Below are positions 46,414 through 54,218 of a DNA stretch of 64,000 bases, one piece after another. The stretch comes from Myxococcus fulvus (GTDB taxonomy: Bacteria; Myxococcota; Myxococcia; Myxococcales; Myxococcaceae). Below the pieces are notes generated by a model, which saw only the letters and a list, made by a program, of their open reading frames with translations, made no database searches and was not told where the DNA came from. The stretch covers positions 124,001-188,000 of the forward strand of contig NZ_FOIB01000008.1 in NCBI RefSeq assembly GCF_900111765.1, written 5' to 3'. Made by a program: the position numbers and the translations under genes. The first letter of the stretch is position 1, and every line of letters begins with the position of its first letter.

Positions 46414-46806
46414 ATGGCTGTCGGTGGCGTTGGACGCGGAGGAGGGAAGGGGCGCGCCGGTGGCGCGAAGGGGCCGTCGTCCGCGGCGCCCACGGGTGGG
46501 GCTTTCGGCGCCCGGGTGGACAAGGCCGAGTCTCTCGTCGGAGTCTCCGGTCTGGTAGGCTCCAGCAACGTCCAGGGCCCCCAGGCCGCGGATCCGGTCG
46601 CCGCGCAGGCGATGGCGATTGCCCGCGGGTTGAAGAACGGGGGCTTCAAGAGCAAGGAAGAGGCGACGCGGGCGTTGGTCGCCGAGGTCCTGAAGGAGAA
46701 GCTGCGCATGAAGTCCTCCTCCCTCACCACGAAGATTGCGGACGCACTGCAGGATGACCCGCGGCTGAACCAGGTTCTCGAGCGGCTGTGGTCCAAGGCC
46801 GAGTGA
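46414..46806 (+). CDS. FlgM-like anti-sigma candidate, upstream of the sigma gene
   Basis: 130 residues from ATG 46414 (GGGAGG upstream). The first ~60 residues are Gly/Ala/Ser-rich and disordered, the rest helical. The stretch AIARGLKNGGFKSKEEATRALVAEVL follows the FlgM pattern (A-I/L-x-x-A/G-I/L-R/K-N-G-x-L/F-K, then a short helix). FlgM also has a disordered N-terminus, binds FliA and is secreted through the T3S channel. The sigma gene starts eight bases downstream. Similarity is short and no search was run, so FlgM function is a hypothesis; otherwise an unknown T3S-associated protein. Confidence 0.45.
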   Translation: MAVGGVGRGGGKGRAGGAKGPSSAAPTGGAFGARVDKAESLVGVSGLVGSSNVQGPQAADPVAAQAMAIARGLKNGGFKSKEEATRALVAEVLKEKLRMKSSSLTTKIADALQDDPRLNQVLERLWSKAE

Positions 46807-46813
46807 GCAGCGC

Positions 46814-47650
46814 TTGCCACTGGGCGACGACAGACAGGCCATCCTCACGAAGTACGGCCCCTACGTTCGGTCCCTCGCGGCGACCGTGCGCAAGCAGTTC
46901 AACGCCCAGCTGGAGCTGGACGAGCTGGTGGCGTACGGACAGATAGGCCTGCTGGAGGCCGCCGAGCGCTTCGACCCGAAGGTGGGCGCCAACTTCCTCA
47001 CCTTCGCCCACTACCGCATCAAGGGCGCCATCTTCGATGGGCTCCGGAAGATGGGCATCCTGCGGGGCTCGGATGCCCGGGCGGCGTATGTCGGGGAGCG
47101 GGCGGCGGCGTATCTGGGGAATTTGTCGGACCGCGAGTCGGGCTCAAGCAACCGCGGCAGCTCATTCGACGATGATGTCAGTGACATCTCGGATGCTGTG
47201 CAGGGGCTGGCGATGGTGTTCGCCTCCAGCCTCGAGGGTGCGGACAGCGCGGGCTACACCGACGAGTCCCTGCCGGTGGACATCCGGCTGGAGCAGGAGC
47301 AGCTGAAGACGCGGGTGCGGGCGGCGATAGAGAAGCTCCCGGAGAAGGAGCGAAAGCTTCTTCAGGGGTACTACTTCCAGGGCAGGACGCTGGAAGAGGC
47401 GGGGGCGGAAATCGGGCAGTCGAAGAGTTGGGCGTCTCGGCTTCATGCGCGCGCCATCGACCGGCTCAAGGAACTCTTGAACGAGGAGGAGGAACTTCCT
47501 CCCACCTCGACGGATGCAAGGAGGCTGTCACATGGCGGGTCCGATGGCGGGCATCTCCGCGGCACAGGTGGCGCAGCAAAAGCTGCAGGATCAGGGCGCT
47601 CAGCAGACGACGAAGCAGGGCGCGTCGAAGTTCGACGGAGTTCTCGCTGA
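46814..47650 (+). CDS. FliA/WhiG-type (sigma-28) RNA polymerase sigma factor
   Basis: 278 residues from a TTG at 46814. Region 2 is clear (LELDELVAYGQIGLLEAAERFDP, FLTFAHYRIKGAIFDGLRKM), region 3 runs to about residue 150 with an Asp/Ser-rich insert, and region 4 is LPEKERKLLQGYYFQGRTLEE followed by the recognition helix KSWASRLHARAIDRLK. This is the FliA subfamily that reads flagellar late promoters. Non-flagellar T3S systems normally lack one. The last ~60 residues are basic and disordered, and the final 119 bases overlap sctI in another frame. It probably drives the three sigma-28-type promoters in this window. Confidence 0.88.
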   Translation: MPLGDDRQAILTKYGPYVRSLAATVRKQFNAQLELDELVAYGQIGLLEAAERFDPKVGANFLTFAHYRIKGAIFDGLRKMGILRGSDARAAYVGERAAAYLGNLSDRESGSSNRGSSFDDDVSDISDAVQGLAMVFASSLEGADSAGYTDESLPVDIRLEQEQLKTRVRAAIEKLPEKERKLLQGYYFQGRTLEEAGAEIGQSKSWASRLHARAIDRLKELLNEEEELPPTSTDARRLSHGGSDGGHLRGTGGAAKAAGSGRSADDEAGRVEVRRSSR

Positions 47651-48083
47651 CAAGGCGCAGGGCGCCGGTCAGGTGGACGCCGCGCAGGGCGTGAACAAGG
47701 CCCAGGCGACGCAGAAGACGGACATGGTCCGGCAGGTGGAGACGGTCAACAAGACGGAGAAGGCGGGCCTGAACAAGGTCAACGCCAACGCCGCCCAGCC
47801 CGTGTCCGCGAAGGCGGCCGAGCCCGTCGCCGCGAAGACGGAGACCGGCAAGACGGCCAAGGCCACCGACATGATGGAGCAGGTGCTCGGTGACCTGGAG
47901 AAGGGCCAGGGCAACCTGGAGAAGATCATCTCCCAGGCCGCCAGCGGCAAGCAGTTCTCCAACGCGGAGCTGCTCTCCCTGCAGGCGTCCATGTATCAGT
48001 ACACCCAGCAGCTGGACCTGACGAGCAAGGTGGTGGAGAAGGCGACCACCGGTCTCAAGGACGTCGTCAAGACGCAGGTCTGA
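47532..48083 (+). CDS. sctI: T3S inner-rod protein SctI
   Basis: 183 residues. The ATG at 47532 has AGGAGG seven bases upstream, better than the earlier ATG at 47514. Long Ala/Gln/Lys-rich N-terminal region, then a C-terminal helix LLSLQASMYQYTQQLDLTSK followed by VVEKATTGLKDVVKTQ, the SctI/YscI/HrpB signature (LQMQ...TSKVV.KAT..L..L.K.Q). SctI forms the rod that joins the export gate to the needle. The start lies inside the sigma gene, so the two are translationally linked. Confidence 0.85.
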   Translation: MAGPMAGISAAQVAQQKLQDQGAQQTTKQGASKFDGVLADKAQGAGQVDAAQGVNKAQATQKTDMVRQVETVNKTEKAGLNKVNANAAQPVSAKAAEPVAAKTETGKTAKATDMMEQVLGDLEKGQGNLEKIISQAASGKQFSNAELLSLQASMYQYTQQLDLTSKVVEKATTGLKDVVKTQV

Positions 48084-48114
48084 GTCCGTCCACCGTCCTT
48101 GGTGGCGCTTGACG

Positions 48115-48149
48115 AAGGGCGGCTCCTCCTGGTTGGAGGGGGCGCCCTT
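48115..48149 (+). terminator. Hairpin between sctI and sctJ
   Basis: AAGGGCG (48115-48121) pairs with CGCCCTT (48143-48149), with an inner CTCC/GGAG stem, followed by a TTTT at 48155-48158. It looks like an attenuating terminator inside the operon. Confidence 0.5.
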
Positions 48150-48186
48150 CCGCGTTTTCCGAGGCCCTAGTAAGCTCCCCGTGCCC

Positions 48187-49002
48187 ATGATTCGCCGACC
48201 GCAAGCGTTTGTCGCCCCGCTCCTCGCCCTCGTGCTCGTGACGGGCTGTCACATCGAGCTCCAGCACGACCTGAGTGAGGCGGACGCCAACGAAATCTAC
48301 GTCCTGCTCAGCAAGAACGGCATCAACGCGAAGAAGGAGAAGGAGGAGGGCGGCAACGAGGTCCGGTTCATGATCACCGTGCCCAAGACGGATGCCGCCG
48401 AGGCCGCGGAGCTGCTCAAGCTCAACTCGCTTCCGCGTCCGGTGGAGAAGGGCCTGTCCCACTTCGCCAAGGGAAGCATGGTGCCCACCGCCACGGAGGA
48501 GCGAGCCATGCTCCTCAAGGCGATGGGCGGCGAGGTCTCCAACGCGCTCAATCAGATCGACGGCGTGTTGGAAGCACGCGCCATCGTCAGCGTCCCGGAG
48601 AACAACGACCTGACGCAGCCGGAGAACAAGCCGATGCCGTCCGCGTCGGTGTTCATCAAGTTCCGGCCTGGCGCGGAGGGCAAGCCGCCCATCGACGTCA
48701 GCGCGGTGAAGTCGTTCGTCGCCACGGCGGTTCCGGAGATGAAGCCGGACGCGGTGACGGTGCTGATGACGCCCGCGCTGGGGCCCAAGGCGGAGAAGAC
48801 CGACGAGAACCGGCAGCAGGACGTGCTGGGCCTGCGCATGACGGCCTCCAGCGCCAGCCAGTTCAAGGTGATGATCGCCGGCGCCTTCGCGCTCATCCTG
48901 GGGATGATGGGCGTCACGGCGTGGTCCATCATGCGCGGTGGTGGAGGCAATGCCCCCACGGCGCGTGGCCCCCGCCCCCGGGTCCGCCCGCCCGAGGCCT
49001 GA
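48187..49002 (+). CDS. sctJ: T3S inner-membrane ring lipoprotein SctJ
   Basis: 271 residues from ATG 48187 (GTG at 48181 possible). Lipobox VTGC, then the YscJ/FliF-like domains: SEADANEIYVLLSKNGINA, the Asn-rich loop, EGELSNALNQIDGV-type motif (here GGEVSNALNQIDGVLEARAIVSVPE), and a C-terminal transmembrane helix (FKVMIAGAFALILGMMGVTAW). SctJ forms the inner MS ring. The C-terminal tail is short and basic. No SctD partner gene was found in the window. Confidence 0.95.
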   Translation: MIRRPQAFVAPLLALVLVTGCHIELQHDLSEADANEIYVLLSKNGINAKKEKEEGGNEVRFMITVPKTDAAEAAELLKLNSLPRPVEKGLSHFAKGSMVPTATEERAMLLKAMGGEVSNALNQIDGVLEARAIVSVPENNDLTQPENKPMPSASVFIKFRPGAEGKPPIDVSAVKSFVATAVPEMKPDAVTVLMTPALGPKAEKTDENRQQDVLGLRMTASSASQFKVMIAGAFALILGMMGVTAWSIMRGGGGNAPTARGPRPRVRPPEA

Positions 49003-49010
49003 CCGGTTCC

Positions 49011-49031
49011 GCGCCCCCTTCGAGGGGGCGC
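49011..49031 (+). terminator. Strong hairpin between sctJ and the FliG-like gene
   Basis: GCGCCCCCT (49011-49019) pairs perfectly with AGGGGGCGC (49023-49031) and is followed by CTTCTTTCC. Only 74 bases separate sctJ from the next T3S gene, so it may act as a partial terminator setting the ratio of ring to downstream components. Confidence 0.55.
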
Positions 49032-49076
49032 CTTCTTTCCTCCCAGCGGGCGTCGGTGGGGCCCGCGAGGTGACGT

Positions 49077-51572
49077 TTGGACTCGTTCTTCACCTCGCTC
49101 AACAAGCGCCAGAGCATGCTGCTGCTGACCGCCGTGACGTTCGGCGGGCAGGAGAGCCTGGGCGCGATGGAGCACCTCCCGACGGAGGAAGGTGAGCTCT
49201 TGCGCCACCGTGCGCAGGAGATCCTCCAGATTCCTCGCGACAAGCGCATCCCGGCGCTGGTCCAGGAGATCAAGCGGCTGGTGAAGGACCGCCGCGGGCA
49301 GCTGTGGACCGCGGAGCCGGAGCGGCTGGCGGCGCTGCTGCAGCGCGAGCGTGGGGCGCTGGTGGAGATCGTCCTGCGCGCGCTGCCCGCGCCCCTGGCC
49401 GAGGCCGTGCGCGGCCACCTGCCGCCGCCCCGGGTGAAGCTGACGCGCGAGGTCCGGCCGCAGGTGCTGGACATCGTCCGGTGGAAGCTCGAGGAGGCGC
49501 TGGCGCGCGAGACGGGCGACTCGCAGTCCGCGGGGTTCAAGTTCTCCGACGTGCTCCTGCTGACGCAGCGCGAGCTGTTCACGGTGTGCGACCGGTTGGG
49601 CGCGCGCGTGCTGGGGCCGGCGCTGGCGGGGCTTCCCGACGCGGAGCGCGAGGCCCTGTTCGAGCCGCTGCCTCCGGACCTGAAGCTGCTCGCCTCCAAG
49701 TCGGTGGCGGCGAACGCGCCGCGCAAGCTGCCCGAGGAGGACGCTCGCGCGCAGTTGGAGCAGCACGACGCGCTGAGGAATCCGGCGGGCTCCATCCGCA
49801 GCGCGGGCGTGCAGCGCCTGGTGCGCGCGTGCGTGGCCCAGTCCGCGGAGTTCGCCGCGCGCATGGTGGAGAAGTACCGGGGCGAGTTCGGCGGGCTCAT
49901 CGCGAAGTGGCTGCGCGAGGAGCGAAACCGGCAACCGGCGCGGGGTGACGGTGGCCGCACGGACATCGTCATGGACCTGGAGCGGCTTGCCTCGCGAGGG
50001 CTCATCGAGCGCCCGGTGCGCCTGGCCACGCCCCCGCCGCCGCGTCAGTCCGCGGTGCTGCCGCCTCCGCCCGGTGCGCGCAAGGCCGCCGCGGCCGCCG
50101 CCGCTGCACGTCCCGCCGTGCCTCCCGCGGGTCGGGAGGCGGCGCCTCCCTCGGGGCGGGATGTCGCGAGTCCTCCTCCTCGTGAGCCCGCCGCCGCGCG
50201 CCCCGCGCCGGGGGCTCCCAAGGCCGCGGCCGGACAGGGTGGGACGGTCTCCCGTCGTCCCCCTGGCGCGGAGCCCGCAGCCCGGCGCGACTTCATGGCC
50301 GAGCGCGCCGCGAGGAACGCGGGCGCCATGTCCAGCCGCGAGGGCTCGCCTGTCGCGCGCCCCAAGGACGGGGCCTCGGATGGCTCGGCGATGCATCGGG
50401 TTCCGCCTCGTCGCGACCCTGGGGCCTCCCCGGAGGTGTCGGGTGGGGCGCGGGACGCCCGGCGAGACCCCGCGGCCCCGGTGGCCCGCAGGGACCCGTC
50501 TGGAGCGGAGCCCCGGTCCGCGCGTCCCGGACGGGTGGATCCGGAAGGGGCCCGCATTGGACCGCCTCCGTCTCGCCTGGGGCAGGGTGGGGCTCGTCCC
50601 CGTCCGTCGAGCGCGGCAGCGGGCGCGCCCGAGGCTCCGGCACGTGCTCGCATCGGACCGCCTCCTTCGCGGCTGGGTGGCCCTCGTCCGTCGAGCGCGG
50701 CCGCCGGTGAGCCCATGCCTCCTGGCGCCCGAGAGCGTTCCCGTGTGGCCCCCGACGCCGATGGTTCGCGGATAGGGCCCGCGGGTGATGGCTCCCGTGT
50801 AGCGCCGGCCGCCGGGGGCTCACGCGTGGCTCCCGCCGGTGATGGTTCGCGCGTGGGGCCCGCCGGTGATGGTTCGCGCGTGGCACCGGCCGCCGGAGGC
50901 TCCCGCGTGGCTCCCGCTGCGGATGGCTCGCGAGTGGCTCCCGCCGGTGATGGTTCGCGTGTGGCACCGGCCGCCGGAGGCTCCCGCGTGGCTCCCGCCG
51001 GTGATGGTTCGCGTGTGGGGCCCGCCGGGGGCTCCCGGGTAGCGCCTGCCGGTGATGGTTCCCGTGTGGGACCCGCCGGGGGCTCTCGGGTAGCGCCTGC
51101 CGGTGACGGCTCCCGAGTGGCGCCTGCCGGTGATGGCTCTCGCGTGGCACCCGCTGGTGATGGCTCCCGTGTGGGGCCCGCCGGTGCCTCCCGGGTAGCG
51201 CCCGCGGCCGATGGCTCCCGGGTAGCGCCCGCGGCTGGGGGCTCTCGCATCCAGCGTCCCCCCGAGGCAGGGTCGCGCGTGCGGCCTCGCCCGGAAGCCT
51301 CCGCGTCCCAGGACGCTCCGGAGGTCTCGCGTGTGTTCCGCTCGCGCTCGTCGGTCTCCATCGCGGCGGTGCGCCCCGAGCCTCCCCGTGAGGGTGGGGC
51401 GGAGCGGCCTCCTCGGGTGCTGGCCGGGCGGGCTGGCACCTCCGCGGGGTCGGCCCCCGCGGGCGGGCAGGAGGGGACCGCCGTGCAGCGCAGGCCGCGT
51501 TCACCGTCCGGGACGGACGACTCTTCGTCCTCGGGCTCGGGCGGGCGTGGACCTCGCGGCGGAACGCGCTAG
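49077..51572 (+). CDS. FliG-like protein with long repeat tail, in the sctK position
   Basis: 831 residues from a TTG at 49077 (GAGG upstream). Residues 1-290 are helical. The segment PERLAALLQRERGALVEIVL followed by RALPAPLAEAVRGHLP has the spacing of the FliG middle domain (LA.LL..E....I..IL..LP...A..V...LP). The part after 310 is disordered: Pro/Ala/Arg stretches, GPPPSRLG boxes, then about 19 copies of an 8-9-residue unit GDGSRVAPA (561-726), and a basic end. It lies between SctJ and SctL, where SctK is encoded in other systems, so it may be the adaptor between ring and sorting platform. The FliG relation is by pattern only. Confidence 0.6.
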   Translation: MDSFFTSLNKRQSMLLLTAVTFGGQESLGAMEHLPTEEGELLRHRAQEILQIPRDKRIPALVQEIKRLVKDRRGQLWTAEPERLAALLQRERGALVEIVLRALPAPLAEAVRGHLPPPRVKLTREVRPQVLDIVRWKLEEALARETGDSQSAGFKFSDVLLLTQRELFTVCDRLGARVLGPALAGLPDAEREALFEPLPPDLKLLASKSVAANAPRKLPEEDARAQLEQHDALRNPAGSIRSAGVQRLVRACVAQSAEFAARMVEKYRGEFGGLIAKWLREERNRQPARGDGGRTDIVMDLERLASRGLIERPVRLATPPPPRQSAVLPPPPGARKAAAAAAAARPAVPPAGREAAPPSGRDVASPPPREPAAARPAPGAPKAAAGQGGTVSRRPPGAEPAARRDFMAERAARNAGAMSSREGSPVARPKDGASDGSAMHRVPPRRDPGASPEVSGGARDARRDPAAPVARRDPSGAEPRSARPGRVDPEGARIGPPPSRLGQGGARPRPSSAAAGAPEAPARARIGPPPSRLGGPRPSSAAAGEPMPPGARERSRVAPDADGSRIGPAGDGSRVAPAAGGSRVAPAGDGSRVGPAGDGSRVAPAAGGSRVAPAADGSRVAPAGDGSRVAPAAGGSRVAPAGDGSRVGPAGGSRVAPAGDGSRVGPAGGSRVAPAGDGSRVAPAGDGSRVAPAGDGSRVGPAGASRVAPAADGSRVAPAAGGSRIQRPPEAGSRVRPRPEASASQDAPEVSRVFRSRSSVSIAAVRPEPPREGGAERPPRVLAGRAGTSAGSAPAGGQEGTAVQRRPRSPSGTDDSSSSGSGGRGPRGGTR
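50758..51255 (+). repeat. 24-27-bp in-frame tandem repeat (GDGSRVAPA)
   Basis: About 19 consecutive units of 24-27 bases encoding G-D/G-G-S-R-V-A/G-P-A. Spacing of Arg every eight or nine residues makes an extended, positively charged tail. The number of units is likely to vary between strains. Confidence 0.85.
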
Positions 51573-51596
51573 CATCCGGCCCGCAAGGAGCGGCGC

Positions 51597-52271
51597 ATGG
51601 CGATCGGCAAGGTGATCAAGGGAGACGGGACGGCCGAGCCGTCCGTCGTGTCGGAGCGGCCGGTGTTGCGGCCTCCGCGCGCGGGGGTGATGAACGCCGA
51701 GGTCTTCGAGGCGCGCCAGGGCGCCCAGGGCATCCTCGAGGAGGCGCAGCGCGAGAAGGAGCGCATCCTCGCGGAGGCGCAGCGTGAGCGTGAGGCGCTC
51801 CTCGTGAAGACCCGCGAGGAGGGACGCCAGGAGGGACTCGCCCAGGCCACGGAGATCATCCTCCGGGCGAAGATGCAGGCGGGCGAGATCCTCGCCACCT
51901 ACGAGCAGGACGTCATCGCCCTGGGGCTGCGCGTCGGGGAGAAGATCATCGGCCGGAGCCTGGAGAAGGACCCGGACCTGATGCTGGAGCTGTGCGCGTC
52001 GGCCATCGACAACCTGCGCAGCGCGCGCTCCATGGTGCTGCGGGTGCATCCCAAGACGGCGGCGGTGCTGCGCGCGAAGAAGCCGGTGTTGATGGAGCTC
52101 ATCGGCCGCGCGGTGGACCTGGCCATCAAGGAGGACCCCGAGGTGGCCCCGGTGGGCTGCATCGTCCAGACGGAGTTCGGCACGGTGGACGCGCAGCTGC
52201 CCACGCAGCTGGAGATGCTCCAGAGCGTGCTCTTGCCCGACCAGAACGGCCCGAAGGAAGGCCCGGCGTAG
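51597..52271 (+). CDS. sctL: T3S ATPase stator SctL (FliH/YscL family)
   Basis: 224 residues from ATG 51597 (AAGGAG upstream). A long charged coiled coil at about 40-95 (ILEEAQREKERILAEAQRER) precedes the FliH/SctL globular domain with LGLRVGEKIIGRSLEKDPD and VGCIVQTEFGTVDAQLPTQL. SctL dimers hold the ATPase SctN under the export gate. It sits directly upstream of sctN with 25 bases between them, the usual order. Confidence 0.93.
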   Translation: MAIGKVIKGDGTAEPSVVSERPVLRPPRAGVMNAEVFEARQGAQGILEEAQREKERILAEAQREREALLVKTREEGRQEGLAQATEIILRAKMQAGEILATYEQDVIALGLRVGEKIIGRSLEKDPDLMLELCASAIDNLRSARSMVLRVHPKTAAVLRAKKPVLMELIGRAVDLAIKEDPEVAPVGCIVQTEFGTVDAQLPTQLEMLQSVLLPDQNGPKEGPA

Positions 52272-52296
52272 CCGGGACGGGAAGGAGCCCACGTCC

Positions 52297-53610
52297 ATGG
52301 CCATCGACCTCTCGCGCTATCTCGACCTCATCAAGGACGCCCAGACGGTCCGCGTCCGCGGCCGCGTCACCGAGCTGACGGGCCTCATCATCAAGGCGAG
52401 CGTCCCCAACGTCCGCGTGGGCGAGCTGGTGCTCATCAAGAGCCGCGCCCGCGGCGCCGTGAAGGCCGAGGTCGTCGGCTTCCAGGGCGACGAGGTCATG
52501 CTCATGCCCCTGGGCGAGCTGTACGGCATCGGCCCGGACAGCGAGGTGGTCCCCACCGGCAGGCCCTTGAGCATCAAGTGCGGCGAGGCGCTCCTGGGCC
52601 GCGTGCTCAACGGCATCGGCGAGCCGATGGACGGCAGCCCCCTCCCAGAAGAGGGGCTCATCGACTGGTCCGTGGACCGCGACTGTCCGGACCCCTTCAC
52701 CCGTCAGCGCATCGAGCGGCCGCTGCCCCTGGGCGTGCGCTGCATCGACGGACTGCTCACCGTGGGCGAGGGCCAGCGCGTGGGCCTCTTCGCAGGCTCC
52801 GGCGTCGGCAAGTCGACGCTGATGGGACAAATAGCGCGCAACACCCAGGCCGACCTGTGCGTCGTGGCGCTCATCGGCGAGCGTGGTCGCGAGGTGCGCG
52901 AGTTCATCGAGGACGCCATGGGCGAGGAGGGCATGAAGCGCTCCGTGCTCGTGTGCGCCACGTCCGACCAGCCCAGCCTGGTGCGTCTGCGCGCCGCCTA
53001 CGTCGCCACCGCCATCGCCGAGTACTTCCGCGAGCGCGGCGGCAACGTGCTCTTCATGCTCGACACGGTGACGCGTCTGGCGCGTGCCCAGCGTGAGATT
53101 GGCCTCGCGGTGGGGGAGCCCCCGGCGCGTCAGGGCTATCCGCCGAGCGTGTTCTCCATGCTGCCGCGCATCCTGGAGCGCACGGGCAACTCGCAGAAGG
53201 GCAAGTGCACCGCCATCTACACGTGCCTGGTGGCCGGCGGTGACATGGAGGAGCCCATCGCGGACGAGGTCCGCGGTATTCTCGACGGCCACTTCATCCT
53301 CAACCGCGCCCTGGGTGAGCGAAACCAGTGGCCCGCCATGGACGTGCTCGCGAGCCTCAGCCGTGTGATGAGCGGCATCGTCTCCAAGGAGCACAAGAAG
53401 GCCGCCGGCAAGCTGCGCGAGACGCTGGCCACGTACGAGAAGCAGCGCGACCTCATCCTGCTGGGCGCCTACCAGTACGGGACGGACCCCCGCACGGACT
53501 ACGCCATCGACAAGTACGACGCCATCATCGACTTCCTCAAGCAGGACACCCACTCCAACTCCGGCTTCGAGGAGACGGTGGAGCAGCTGGTGGCCTTGTT
53601 CGAGGAGTGA
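52297..53610 (+). CDS. sctN: T3S ATPase SctN
   Basis: 437 residues, the family's length. Walker A AGSGVGKST with Lys172, catalytic-region GERGREVREF, Walker B NVLFMLDTVTR, and the arginine-finger-containing C-terminal third. The hexamer unfolds and hands over substrates and releases chaperones. GAGEPPARQGYPPSVFSMLP-type substrate motif (here VGEPPARQGYPPSVF) is intact. The flagellar FliI and SctN are closely related; context decides for SctN. A hairpin (53611-53632) follows. Confidence 0.96.
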   Translation: MAIDLSRYLDLIKDAQTVRVRGRVTELTGLIIKASVPNVRVGELVLIKSRARGAVKAEVVGFQGDEVMLMPLGELYGIGPDSEVVPTGRPLSIKCGEALLGRVLNGIGEPMDGSPLPEEGLIDWSVDRDCPDPFTRQRIERPLPLGVRCIDGLLTVGEGQRVGLFAGSGVGKSTLMGQIARNTQADLCVVALIGERGREVREFIEDAMGEEGMKRSVLVCATSDQPSLVRLRAAYVATAIAEYFRERGGNVLFMLDTVTRLARAQREIGLAVGEPPARQGYPPSVFSMLPRILERTGNSQKGKCTAIYTCLVAGGDMEEPIADEVRGILDGHFILNRALGERNQWPAMDVLASLSRVMSGIVSKEHKKAAGKLRETLATYEKQRDLILLGAYQYGTDPRTDYAIDKYDAIIDFLKQDTHSNSGFEETVEQLVALFEE

Positions 53611-53632
53611 GGTCCACCCCGGAGGGTGGGCC
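53611..53632 (+). terminator. Weak hairpin after sctN
   Basis: GGTCCACCC (53611-53619) can pair with GGGTGGGCC (53624-53632) with one G-T pair. No T-run. It fits the pattern of hairpins at gene boundaries in this cluster but could be chance in GC-rich DNA. Confidence 0.3.
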
Positions 53633-53696
53633 CCAGGCCCCCTGGCCCACTGGACAGGGGTGCACCTCCGGGAAACCGGGGTAGGATGGGGACACC

Positions 53697-54185
53697 ATGC
53701 CCCCGTACCGGTTGCAGACCCTGCTGGACATGCGGACCCGGGCCAAGGAGGAGGCCGAGCAGGCCTTCTCCGACGCCATCAAGGCCCTGGAGCGCGAGAA
53801 GGTGGAGCTCCAGCGCCTGATGGACGAGCTGGAGCGGCGCAAGCGCGAGCGCAAGGAGAAGGTCGCCGCCTACCTCAAGGAGATCATGGCCAAGGGTGCC
53901 GGCATCAACGGCATGAACATGATGGGCCGCTTCGAGGAGCGCCTGAAGGACGAGGAGGCGCAGGTGGCGCTGGAGGTCGAGCGTCAGCGTGAAGCGGTGA
54001 AGGTGGCCGAGCGCCTGGTCGAGCAGCGGCGCCGGGAGATGGCCGAGGCGGCCAAGGAGCTCAAGGCCATCGAGAAGCACAAGGAGACCTGGCAGAAGCA
54101 GGTGAAGCACGAGCGCCAGCAGCGCGAGGAGTTGAGCCAGGAGGAGATTGGCAACGCCTTGTTCCTGGCTCGGCAGCGCAAGTAA
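53697..54185 (+). CDS. sctO: T3S ATPase stalk protein SctO (FliJ/YscO family)
   Basis: 162 residues forming one long antiparallel coiled coil (almost all Glu, Lys, Arg, Ala, Leu; a break near GAGINGMNMMG at about residue 67). This is the size and shape of FliJ/SctO, which inserts into the ATPase hexamer and contacts the export gate. It lies directly after sctN, the conserved position. Confidence 0.88.
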   Translation: MPPYRLQTLLDMRTRAKEEAEQAFSDAIKALEREKVELQRLMDELERRKRERKEKVAAYLKEIMAKGAGINGMNMMGRFEERLKDEEAQVALEVERQREAVKVAERLVEQRRREMAEAAKELKAIEKHKETWQKQVKHERQQREELSQEEIGNALFLARQRK

Positions 54186-54218
54186 CCTGCCGCCACCCCA
54201 TCCCTCGGGAAAGATGTC

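Noticed and set aside
49077-50000. Full FliG motor protein
   Set aside because: Only a middle-domain-like pattern is visible and the torque domain is absent, so it is listed as FliG-like.
50758-51255. Possible CRISPR-like array
   Set aside because: Units are contiguous without spacers, in frame and coding; a protein tandem repeat.
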